The notes beneath the pieces are model-generated. The model saw only the letters and a list, made by a program, of their open reading frames with translations, had not been told where the DNA came from and made no database searches. Positions 24,084 to 36,836 of a stretch of 64,000 nucleotides of DNA are shown in pieces; the first letter of the stretch is position 1, and each line of letters begins with the position of its first letter. The stretch is from positions 1,503,001 to 1,567,000 of the forward strand of contig JAJFZO010000579.1 in assembly GCA_021397835.1 (NCBI GenBank). Direction: 5' to 3'. A program made the position numbers and the translations under genes. The stretch comes from Moringa oleifera. Lineage: Eukaryota; Streptophyta; Magnoliopsida; Brassicales; Moringaceae.

Positions 24084-26123
24084 GTGATTCCTTCGTTTCT
24101 AAAACTTGTATTTTCATGTTTTATAATCTTCATGTGTGAAATATTCTTTACTTCTTCTGTTTCCTTTTCCACCGATCATTTTGTGTACGAAGATTTCATT
24201 GGTTTGATCGTGCGTGGATGTGGTTATTCGTTTGTAGTTGAGTTTAGGGAGCATGTAGATGCGATTCAGGATTGATAAGCGCTGCTTAAAAGTAGATTTA
24301 CCTTTTGGCTTCTTCCTTCCCGAAGTTGTTTTTTTTTTTTTTTGGAATTGAGGTTTAGAGAGAAGGAAGAGAATCTGAGCCTTGAAATGTGAATCGATTG
24401 AGGTGGGATTTGAATCCCGTCATTGATGCTGGAAGTGAGACCGTCTTTGAGTAAATTGTGTTAGTTCGTGAGTTCTAGATTCCTTCTTCTGGGGTCTTTG
24501 TTCTTAGTTGAAATCTTCTGGTAGCGTGTTTCAGGAGGAACTTTGTGGGAGATGACTGTTCGGGTATGGGCATTTGATTCCTTCGGATTCTAGTGAAAAA
24601 AAGGGAAATATTTACCACACTCTAATAATTGTCTGGGGAACATTTTCCTTGGAAACAAACGTTGTCTAACCACTTGCGAATTATTTCCATCTGAAGAGAA
24701 TACTTTTTGTCTCTGTTGATTGCTTTCCTTAGTTTTTCTAATCTTTATATCTCAGAAACAAAAAACACGGACCACCCTCATAGAAAGGCTGTCAAATGAT
24801 TACAGGCCTTTTGCAGTTTTTACCTACTTCATTGTTTTATGGCCAAGCTTTTTTCAGTGGAATACAATTATTAAGTGAATCTTCTCTTAGTGACAATGTT
24901 CTAAAACCTCAAGTGGAGTACTTGACTTAATGTCAATCTTTGTTGGAACCAGTAACCATAGGTATAGTCAAAGGGTATTTTTGATTGCAATCTTTTGCAT
25001 GCCGGTGATAATTCTTTTCCACTGTGATTCTAAAACTCACATACGTGGAGCATCTGAATCTGTTATGGTTCCTCACTGCTTAAGAGCACAACACTAAGTA
25101 TGATCTAACTATAGATCTTTGTGGTGGCATTGCAATGATATAGTATAGTCTTCTTTAATTCAATAAATATCATGATCGCTACTTGTTTTGGCTCAAAGAA
25201 TTAGCTAGTTGAACATGTAATGGACTAAAAACCTAGGTAGCATTAATTTGAAATCTTGCGGAAAGGAAGTGATGAACACTGAGGAAAGCACCTGTATCTG
25301 ATTGATTAAAGAATCTTTCTGAATGTAGTAACATATTAAAATAGTGGCTCTGGAATTACTCATTTAAATTTCGATTGATGCCATTGAGCACATGAGTGCA
25401 AAAGAAGAAGTGCATGTAACTGTTGCTACCAATGATAGACATCAGTGAGATTTGAAGTTATCATGTATACAAGATAACAGAGGCAATGTTTTAATGAATC
25501 ACTAGTGCAAAAATTTATATTGTGGAGCTTGTGCTGTAATAACATTACCAAAATTACATGATATCATTATATAAGGGCCCTAGATTTGGCGTTGGCATAT
25601 TAGCTACCTCATCCAAGTTGATTTTTTGGGCAGGTTGGGCCAGTTTGTTGGTAATTTTTGTCAACCTGTGTTGTTAAGTTGTCCTAAGAATACCTTCTGC
25701 TAGTCTTGGGCTTGTTCTGGTGCATCATGTCATGTAGTGAAACAAAGGGTATTAGAACATGTGTTTTCTAGGTTCTATGATATTTATTAATGGCATAAAG
25801 GAGTTGGAGTCTTCACATGCTGATTTGCTGGGAGTGTTAAAATTTCATATCTCACCGTTTAGGTTTGATGTCCATCTCGTATAGTCTTTTGCATTGTAAG
25901 TTTCATCATACATGCATTCACTTCACTTTGATAAATTTCAGGAGTCAGCGTCTTTCTTCATTTTCACTGTTCTTATATGGTGCCCATCTTTGTTTCTCCT
26001 GCATGCTTCAGGGTTCCAACAATTTTTGGCTCCCTTTAAATAAATTATTACTTAGCAAAAGTGAAAATTTTAACATTGATAATTTTGGTCTTGTAGTTTG
26101 TGTTGTGTCTGTTGCTAGAATTG

Positions 26124-29100
26124 ATGGACACGAATAATTGGAGGCCTACACAGCCAGGTGGAGAACCTGTCATGGACACAGGTGACTGGAGAGCTCAGTT
26201 ACAGTCAGATTCACGACAAAGAATTGTTAACAAGATGTAAGTTTGTTTTTGCTGTGTTGTATTCTGTTAGAGTTTGCTGATAAGATCATCCAATTTTAAT
26301 GAGTTATGATTGTATGATACTGGTAGTGGATCAACTCATGTTAATGGTAGTTTGTGTGGTAGTGACTGAAAACTGGATGAACCAAAGTGAAGAAAGTACT
26401 TAGGATTTTTCAATAATTAGCTGTTACAAATGTTCAAGAATAACATTGGGATGATTGAAGCTTTTCTACATTCCACAAATATATTGCCTGAGAGTTGAAA
26501 GGATATGCACCAGCTGGGGGCTGATAGTGCGTTCTAATACAAAATAATTCGCATATAAGCGGTAAAAACTTTTTTACATAGAGGTTTCATCCACTGAGGG
26601 GAAGAGTGCACAAAGAAATATGTATTGTATCGAGTCCTCAGCTCTGGTGAACAGTTTTAGGTGTTATTAGACTAATGTCACCAGCTTTGTCTTTCATTGA
26701 TGAACACTAGCCATTGTATGTTAAAGTAGCATGGAGTTGCACTTGGAAACTGGCAATTACCTAGTTGCCAGATAATTGGCTGACAAGTAAGGCATCTGGA
26801 AAACACAAAATTTGAGTTGCTGCGTGGTGGCATAAAAATCATATATTGTCAACTAGGGAAAATTGGCGTAAACAGGCATCCCAAACATTCTTTTTAGTTA
26901 TGAAACAAGGAATTTCAAACAATAATGAGGGAGGAATCTGGCTTAGGATGAAATTCTTTTTTTCCGAGTAACAAGGCTTGCTAACTGGCAGGCTTCATTT
27001 TGCCTTAACTGGCAGGCTTTGTTTTTCCTCAACTAGCAGGCTTCGTCTTGCATTTTACCAACTTTCTTTTACCATTTTGATAAAATCATGTGGTTGAGTG
27101 AAGATGCATTTTGCTTTACCATGTTGTACTTAGACTTTAGTTGCGGGCTTTGGCATGCTGATGCAAATAATCATCCAATATTGAAGACTTATCATAGGCG
27201 GAAAAATGGGAATTGATTATTTGCTAGTTTTTGAATTAGGATTAGGTTTAATTATCTATTAGCTTCTTAGTTGAATAATAATTGAATTTGTAACTAGCAT
27301 ATAATATGGATAGGTTAGTTTCATGTGTTTAATTAGACTCTTCTACTATAGTTTCATAGTTTGACTAGTAATTAACTACATTAGCCTATAAATTGGCTAA
27401 TGAGCTACAAGCAAGGCCAACCTGAATATATATACTTTTTTTATTAGAAACAAAGTTAGCATTATATTAACTGTAACGCACCAAGGGGGTGCCACCGATG
27501 TACAAAAAATAAGTTAAATCTTATCTAGCAATGAGGACATCTATGAACTCTATAAAGTCCTCCTCATTTACAAAAGAATCTCTCGTTATCCACAATTTAA
27601 GTACTTGCAACCATATATTCTTTTACACACCTTCAAAAGCCCTCTTGTTTCTCTTTCCCTACAATAGCCATAAGTTGAAAAGTAGGATCAATTCAGTAGC
27701 CTTCTTCTTCACCTCAGTAGCTCTCATACCTCTCCATGCCCTCAATTCTACTGCCGCCAAATCCGAAATCACCCAAGCTTTCCCTAGCAATGCCAATGCA
27801 ATCTCCCAGAATTCTTTAGACCACCTACACCATAGCATTACATGATCCACAGTTTCTACTTGTTCTTTACATAAGAAACACATGTTTAGAAGCGTGAATC
27901 CCTTTTTTTTTTTTTTTTTTTTTTGCAAATTGTCAAGAGTCAGAAGTTTGCCCTAAGTCGCACTCACGCAAAAAACTCCACCTTTGGAGGAGCTTGAACC
28001 CTCCAAATTAGTTTCCAAGGCATTTGTTCCATCATTAGTAGTTTTCGAACATCATCGATCATCTTAAAGAAGGACTTGACCGAAAATTTTTCTTCTTTAT
28101 TCCCCTTCTAAAAGACCCTGTCTTCATTGTTGAATTTTGGTTTAGTATTGTAGATATGCTCTAAAAACTGCCCTATATGCCCCACTTTCCAATCCTGCAA
28201 ATTCCTTCCAAATGCTATCTCCCATCTCACACCACCTTCATGAGATAGGTACTCACTTACCCAAGCTTCCTTATTATAGGAAAATTGATATATCTCTTAC
28301 AATACCTCCCTCAGCGGTTAGTCACCATACTATAAATTATACCAAAACTTAATATTATTGCCCAACCCAATTTTGAACCTCACATATGGTTTGATCATAT
28401 CCCATACTTTTCTAATAGCTTTCCACACCTCGGTTTCATAACTTTCCCTCCTCATTACCGTAATCCATCCCCCTTCCATCACTCCATATTTTGCTACCAC
28501 CATCCTCCTTCATAAATATTATTTTGCCATCATGAATCTCTATAATCATTTACCTAAAAGAGCCTTACTAAACAAGTAAGAGGTTTAATCCCAAGACTCT
28601 CGTTTATTACCGGTTGTCTCACTATCCCATTTAACAAGATGGCACTTAAAGATATCCCTTAAACTTCCCTATAAGAATCGTCTTTGCACTTGTTCTAACT
28701 TCCTTGCTATCACATAGGCATCAAAAATAGCGACATGTAATAAACCAGAAGACTTGAGAGAGTGCTTCTAATGAGTGTTAGTCTCTCCCCTTTAGAAAGA
28801 TATCTACTTTTCCATCCTGCTAGCCTCCTTTCAAATATCTCAACCACCAGATTCCATAATGTCACTCTTTAACTTAGGCCAACCTAATTATTAAATAAAC
28901 TTTCAAGCTTTCTTTCTACCATTTTGTCTGCTGCTCCTCGTATATTTCTTCTCCTTATTTCACTCCTTCCCCCAAATTCCTTCCTTTTTCTTCCCTTTCT
29001 ACACATGTTGCATCACATGCCTTTTGGGATTCTATAGATATGTTTTGTTAAGCAATATACTTTTAAATTTAAAACAAGGGCCCTCTTACTGGCTTCTTAT

Positions 29101-32100
29101 GTACTGAATATGTTTCATAGCATTGATTAGATGAAGCACAAAAGGCACAAAAGGAAAAAATTAAAACAAAGTAGTGTTTAACAATGTCTCATGCAAAGAG
29201 CAGGAAGAAACAGTACAACACCTATTGCTCGGGTGTAGGTGGACAGCCCAGGTCTAGAATTCAGTTCTGAACTTGCTGGGTCTATCTTGGGTAACAGCAA
29301 GGACAGTTGACATGGAATTATTGGCATGGGCAGGGACTGGTTTTGGGAAGGAGAAGAAGAGGCTGACGATGATGATTTCGCAAATAGTTGTTTGGATTGT
29401 TTGGCGTGAGAGAAATAGGAGGGCCTTTGATAATATTGAAACACCGGCGGACGTAATTAGGGAGTCTTGGATTAGTATTTTGGATTTTTGGGAATTATTT
29501 TGTAAATGAGGAAGAGCTAATTGATATCATACTAACTTCCTAGTTTAACCATAAATGTCAAGGGGTGCGCCACCTTGCTGCTCAGTATATAATATACTCT
29601 CTTTGTTTCTGGTCAAAAAAACTATGTCTCAGTATCCTACTTAGAACCCATAGTTGTAATCTTTGGTTTTCTGCTAGGGATCGTGCCTCTTAATTCTATT
29701 TTTATTATGTCCTTTTGCCTTAATTTTTGATATAAATGGGTTTTCTTAAGGTTGCTGGCAAGGTCATTGCTTTAAAAGAACCAACAAAAAGAAAAATAGC
29801 AAATTTCAAATCACATCTGTAAAGTATGAGATTCGTATATGCAGTATAGTCTTATGCAAGTGGATAATCAGGTACATCAACTTAGTGCCTAAATCTAGGA
29901 ATAAATTGCGTCAAGTGGATGATCATATGGTATGATCATATTTGATAACATAATTATGGAGATACTCTTATCAGTTCTTGGTTGATGGGATTAGTAATCT
30001 CATTCTATCTGATTCGTTCTATTACTTGTAAGTCTATATTTGTTGGAGGATTAACTAACCACAAAGATTAGCTAATTTCGATTTATGGGATCAAATAGTC
30101 TCATCAAGGTGGTTGGGAATAACTAATCCTAATGAATAACATTGTCTCTTGGACCAAAGTATCCCTTGAAATTTTGTTCATCCCAAATGTATCTTTTTTG
30201 TATTATGTTGTATCATATCATTTTTCTTTATTTTATTTGTAAATCATATTGTACCATATTATATTTCCTCTAAAGCTTTAGGTGATTTGGAAATTCTTTT
30301 GCAATGAAGAGGACTTTATAGAGTTCATAGATGTCCTTACCTCTTGAAAGCTAACCACGTTGACATGGGTGGCACCCCTTTGGTGCCTTTTGTAATTAAT
30401 ATTTCAAAATTACTTTGTTTCTGATAAAAAATATTATATTATATTGTAATAGAATATACTGTCTTGGTTTTTATATTATATTATGTCACTGAATGAGAAA
30501 TAACTATTGTTATTATATTATGTAATCATAATTAGTAGCATATATGTTATATGATTTAAATATTAGATTATGTTAATATTATTTCCGTAAAAATGACTTC
30601 TTATTATTTTTAAATCAAAACCTATCGGAAAAAAACTTCATACCTGAAACAACAGTGGTTTGTGGTAAGGTACTTTGGTCTTTGCCAATATAGTCTCACT
30701 TTAATCCTACATCTTAATCCTATATAACAATTTGTGTTATGAACCAAACGTGAAATTGGATTAGCTTGTCTAATCTCACTTGAAGTCAATCCCTTAGGAT
30801 TAGCTATTATTATGCTGTCCATGAACCAACCACCTCGGGGTAAAGGCCAAAATTCCAATCCTTATCACTTCATGACATGACGAAAAGGTGGCTAACACAT
30901 CAATGGCAGTCTGGGCTACATTTTGTTTCTTTATATATCCTGGTCATTGAGGTTTTTGTTAAAAAGAGCATGATTTTGCTCTTCCCTTTTAAGCACAGTT
31001 TTAACTAGGTTGCTTGATTGTAGCTTGTTCTAACAGGAATGAGCTGTTTTTGTTCCTTTCACTTTTCGTGGAAAGATTATTTGTAGGTGCTCTATATGTT
31101 GGTGCTTTGAAAATTGTGTGCCCCAATCCTTGCATTCTTAACATGATTTTACGGGTTGAGGTCCTCTTGCCTTGTCACTCAAGTGTGTCTGCATGGTCAA
31201 TAACTTGTTGGTAAAATCAATTGTAGGTGCATCGTCATCTGAACAAAACAAATCTAGTTTATGTGGTCTATGTGGGTTTTTGGTATATGCTGGATGATCC
31301 AAAAGAAACCTGCTGAAGGGGTGGTACGATATTATTTTATCTGGGTGTAGAGAACTTTATTGGATTTTCATGGTTGCAGTTGCCATACTCTAACGTTTGC
31401 ACTGTCTCTTTGCAAGTAGTTTCTTCTTTCTCTTTAGTTCCCATATTTGTATCTAAATTTTTAATTTTGTGTGAGCATCACAGTCACTTCTTATAAGCAT
31501 TGTTGGAAACTTCTTACTGATTGAGAGTTATCTTATGCTGTTGCTAAATTTAAATGCATGCATGGTTTTCAATGCTTCTAACATAATGTCTGCATATGTA
31601 GAATGGAAACATTAAAGAGGCATCTTCCATTTTCTGGTCCAGAGGGAATAAATGAACTCAGGAAAATTGCTATTAGGTTTGAGGAAAAAATTTATACTGC
31701 TGCCACAAGCCAGGTAATTCTGATATGCTGGTGTTTAATAATTTTTATGATCCATACAGAACTATATCTATATGCTAGTTTATTTGTTCATTTAACCACA
31801 TATGAAGTATACAAGAAAAATCCCTAAGGAAGAAAGAGAGAGAGAGAGAGATATGTTTACCAAACTATATTATCTAGCTTTTTATTTGATTATTAAAAGA
31901 GATGGGGAGTATTAAGTAAAAATCCACATTGGGGGGCGGAGGGAATGGGGGAGAAGAGAGATGCATAGACTACAGTACATTAAGCATGGAACGTTTCTGA
32001 ATTTTTCGTTGATCTTATTTCAGTCAGATTATCTAAGGAAAATATCACTGAAGATGCTCTCAATGGAGAATAAATCTCAACCTAGTGTATCTAATTCTGT

Positions 32101-35100
32101 TCCTCCTGGCAATACCAACAAAGCCTTGGATCCAGGTAATAGCATGTGAGAGATTTTTTCTTTTATGTGATGCCGCAATCAGGAAATTCACTTACTGTTT
32201 AACCTCCCTCATCGTAAATGTGGAGTTGGTTATCTTAGACCTGTTTCACTTGCTCATAGTCAACACATTATGATCATTAATGATGATGGCTAATCCAATG
32301 AGATGCTCTGATTTGTCCTACTATAGATCTAAGTAGGTGCAATAAGTCTGCAGCATGTATTTGGCTTGAATGCAAAATATATAGTTATTCAGAATTTTAA
32401 AAGAGGTAGAAGTTTCTTTCCTTCCCTCCCACGTTTTGCAACTAGGGAGATGCCATACATGGTTTCAATTACTTCATTCTAAATGGTTCATTTTTCATGT
32501 TTCTTTTTTAATTTAAATTTTAAAGCAACTCTTCATGAATTATAGCCTTTTATGTGCTTCTGGCATCCATTTTCTTTTTTCCTTTTCTTTTTTTTTTAAT
32601 TTTTATTTACTCTAATTTGGTGTTTCTTCTTTCTTAATGCCCCCTTTCCTTAAATAGCATCTCACAGTGTGCAGTCCCAAGTTCACAGTCAAGGACAGTC
32701 ACTTACTATGTCATTACCAGCTAATCAGTCTCAAAATCGCCAACTGCTATCCCAAAACATTCAGAATAACGTAGCATCTGGCGTTCAGGGTTCTGCTGGT
32801 TTACCATCTTCTGTGCCTCCTGTCTCTGGTTTATCCCAGACAACTATCCCAAGTGTCATTGGCCAGAACTCCAATTTGCAGAATATATCTGGCATTTCGC
32901 AGAATACTGTGGGGGGTTCAATGGGGCAAGGGATGACCTCGAATATGTTTGCAAATTCTCAGAGGCAACTGCAAGGAAGGCAGCCTGTGCATCCTCAACA
33001 GCAACAACAACAGTCCCAGAATCCACAGTATCTTTACCACCAGCATCAGTTGCAACAACAGCTTCTGAAGCCAAAGTTCCAGCAGGGAAATCTACCCCAT
33101 TCACTCATGCCATCTCACATGCAGCAACAACAGCAGCAAAACTTATTGCAACCTAATCAACTGCAATCATCACAGCAAGGTAGTATGCAATCTTCATCTG
33201 TTATGCAGCCTTCTATGGCTCCTCTATCTGGGCTTCAACAAAATCAGCAATCATCTGTCCCACAGTCAGCACAATCCATGCTTCAGCAGCACCCACAGGC
33301 AGTGCTTAGACAGCAGCAACAGTCACAACCGGTTGCTGGTATTCATCAACAGCAAACACCAATGACGCAGCAATCAATGGTAACCCCACAGCAGCAGCAG
33401 CAACAACAACAACTGATGGGCCAACAGACAGGTGCTGCAAGTGTACAGCAGACTCAGTTAATTGGGCAACAAAGCAGTGTTGGGGACATACAGCAGCAGC
33501 AACAACAGAGATTACTTGGCCAGCAGAATAATCTTTCTAACTTACAGCTGCAGCAGCAGCAACAACAACAGCAACAGCTGCAGCAGCAGCAACAGCAACA
33601 GCAACATCAGCAGTTAATGGCTCAGCAAAATAACCTGTCAAATATACATCAGCAACAGTTGGGTCCTCAAGGTAATGTTTCAGGATTGCAGCACCCGCAG
33701 CAGCAGCAGCAACAACAATTGCTTGGAACTCAATCTGGTAACTCAAGCTTGCAGACTAATCAGCACTCTGTACACATGCTGTCACAATCCAAGGTTCCAT
33801 TGCAGCAACAAACGCAGCAGACTGCACCTAGCTTGTTAACTACTCAAGGGCAACAGTCACAACCACAGCAACCACAGCAGCAAATGATGCAGCAAATTCA
33901 GTCACAGTCTACACAGTTGCAGCAGCAGTTGGGTTTGCAACAGTTGTCTAATCCATTACAACGCGATATGCAACAAAGACTTCAAGCATCTGGTTCCTTG
34001 CTTCAACCTCAGAATGTAATGGATCAACAAAAGCAATCATATCTGTCACAAAGAGCTCTTCCAGAGACATCGTCAAGTATGTTCTCATGTTTTACCTATT
34101 TCTGTAGTGTGCTTTTATGGTCTTGTGATGTCATCATGTATCCAAAGATCTGTTTATTATCATGTTTTCTTGCTGTGCATTCTAGTTAATAAGGTTTCTT
34201 CATTAACAATCTTATTTAAATGTCAAACTACCTGCTGCATGTTAGTAGGACTTTCAACTAGGTGTTTCTCTGACAAAAACCTTATGAACATATTGGACAT
34301 GATCTCCCATATATAAGCTTCTCTTGCATTTTATAATAGAAGTACCTTTTTGCTTCATGTTTGCTTTCCCTTGATATTTCTCTTTTTACGTATCATATAC
34401 TTAATAAAATTCTCGAGCTGATGTAGAATTTTCATGTACAAGGTTTGTTCCTAAAACTAGGAGGAACTCTTTTGTATTTGGTATACTAGAAGCATTTTTG
34501 GTGGCCTTATATGCCGTTTAATCATGGCAGAAGTTTATATGCCTTTTCTTTTCTCAGAAAGAAAAATATTTAGTCATAAGAGCCTGAAAAGGAGGCTCCC
34601 AGCTATACGTTACATTCTGTGTACAAGATATAAAATGAATGAAATCAACAAGTTCCTCATGACTTTAATGTGATGTCCATCAAACTAAAAATTTAGAATA
34701 TGAAACATCTATCTTTATAGATCAAAGAGACCCTTCAACTCTTTCGAAAACCTTCTTATTTCTTTTATCTCAAATCACCCACAAAATAATCGAAGTGATC
34801 AAACTAACTGTGCTCTAGTGAACTTTCATTATACCTGTCAGTGGTTTGATAATGTCTTTTAATGTAAATTTACTTGTATTTCTTTCATATATGCAATTAT
34901 ATCCTATATTGGTGTCTATATTTTCTTTTTGGGGGTTATTTCCGAGTATTTTTGTAGGGTGATTTTCTTTTTGCTACAATAATGTTCTCAATTGTTTCCC
35001 ATTTTTTACGCTTGACTTAAATTTGCTCTGTTGATATAATTTTTGTAGCATCCATAGATTCCACTGGCCAGACGGGGAATCCAAATGCTGGTGATTGGCA

Positions 35101-36799
35101 AGAAGAGATATATCAAAAGGTAAGTTGCATGTGTATTGCCCCATAGATGATTTTTGTGCGTAATGTACCTCTAGAGTGGAAAATTAATTGTCTTTAAAGC
35201 TTGGGCTGGTATTCAACTTCAGGTTCATAGCAAGGGCTCGGTCAGGATGCTTGTGGAAAATTAATTGTCTTTTTCATATATTGCCCTTTGGAAACTTAAC
35301 AGGAGTCTTGTCCCTGAGCCCAATGATTTGACTAGCATAACTATCCAGTTTCTTTACATGTATTAATGTTGGATACCTGTGTTGAGTTCGCGTAACTAAG
35401 CACGCAGATGATCTTGTTAAATGTTCTTTGATCTTTGGTGGAGGTCGACATGGTTTAATATGGTCTCTGCTTATTTTGAACTATATATTAGCTTAGCTCC
35501 ATCTTAAGAAAGTACTTGTAGAAAGCTTGCAGAACATACTCTTAGGGTGTAATGTGGTCTTTTGCTTATCTCGAACTATATATATAGTGTAACCATCTTA
35601 AGAAAGTAGGTTAGTAGAGCAATAAATTAATTGCCACATTAACCAGGAAATGATTTCATTTGATCTTGACATCCTTGATGAATTGATCATGATTTCTTTC
35701 TTGTAGATAAAAGCCATGAAGGATACGTACTTGCATGAGCTCAGTGAAATGTACCATAAAGTTGCTGCTAAATTACAGCAGGTAAGTTACTACTTGTGTA
35801 TTTCTTAGTGAAATTCATTGCCTAACCTCTCAAGAACGTGGGACACCATCTTTATTTGTGATCATCCCTCCCTTGATAAAGCAGAAACATGTAAACACAT
35901 ACTTAGAGATAAAACAACTTGACTCAACCAATACTTGATCCCCTATTAGTTGGGACATGACTCATTTGTTTCCCTTTCTTGAGGTGAATCTTTGTGATCC
36001 ATGGTCCTAAGATGTAACCGTGGTTTGCAACTTGTATCTGCTTATATATCTTGTTCTTATTATGTATATTTGTTGTACTAGAACGATTCTCTTCCGCAAC
36101 AACCAAAGATAGAGCAGATTGAGAAGCTGAAAATATTTAGGACTATGTTGGAGCGGATTATGACATTTTTATCAGTTTCCAAAAGTGGCATCTTACCTGG
36201 TTTCAAGGAGAAGTTGGGTTACTATGAGAAGCAGATCATTAATTTAATAACTTCTAATAGACCTAGGAAACCGCTGCAGCAAGGCCAACTTCCCCCACCT
36301 CATATGAAGCCCATGCCGCAAGCACAATCTCAAATTACCCAAGGACAATCTCATGATAGTCAAGTGAATCCGCTGTTACAGTCAATGAACTTACAAGGTT
36401 CTGTACCAACAATGCAACAGAGTGGTATGACGAGTTTGCAGCATAATTCCCTATCATCTTTATCTGGAGTTTCAACAGCACAGCAAAACATGTTAAATTC
36501 ACTGCAGCAAGTTCCCAAATTGGAATCAGGACAAGGAAATGCATTGGGTTCATTACAGCAAGTTCCCTTGGGATCTCTACAGCAAAATCCTGGAAGTACT
36601 TCCCAACAAGCAAATGTTAACTCTATGCCTACACAAAGTGGGGTGAACTCATTGCAGCCAAATATTAGTGCCCTTCAGTCAAGTTCTAGTATGCTTCAGC
36701 ATCAGCATCTGAAACAACAGCAGGAACAGCAAATGTTGCAGACGCAACTGCTCAAACAACAATTTCAACACCGTCAGGTGCAGCAGCAATTGATGCAGA

Positions 36800-36836
<37 letters not shown>

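Noticed and set aside
24405..24425. tRNA T-arm-like GGGATTTGAATCCCG in MED15 intron 1
   Set aside because: No matching acceptor stem, D-arm or anticodon arm could be found at the right distance on either strand.
34077..34189. Reading-through of MED15 exon 5 into the following sequence
   Set aside because: The frame stays open to 34189 by chance. The GTATGT donor at 34077, matching exon 6 phase and the family's conserved sequence place the splice at 34076.
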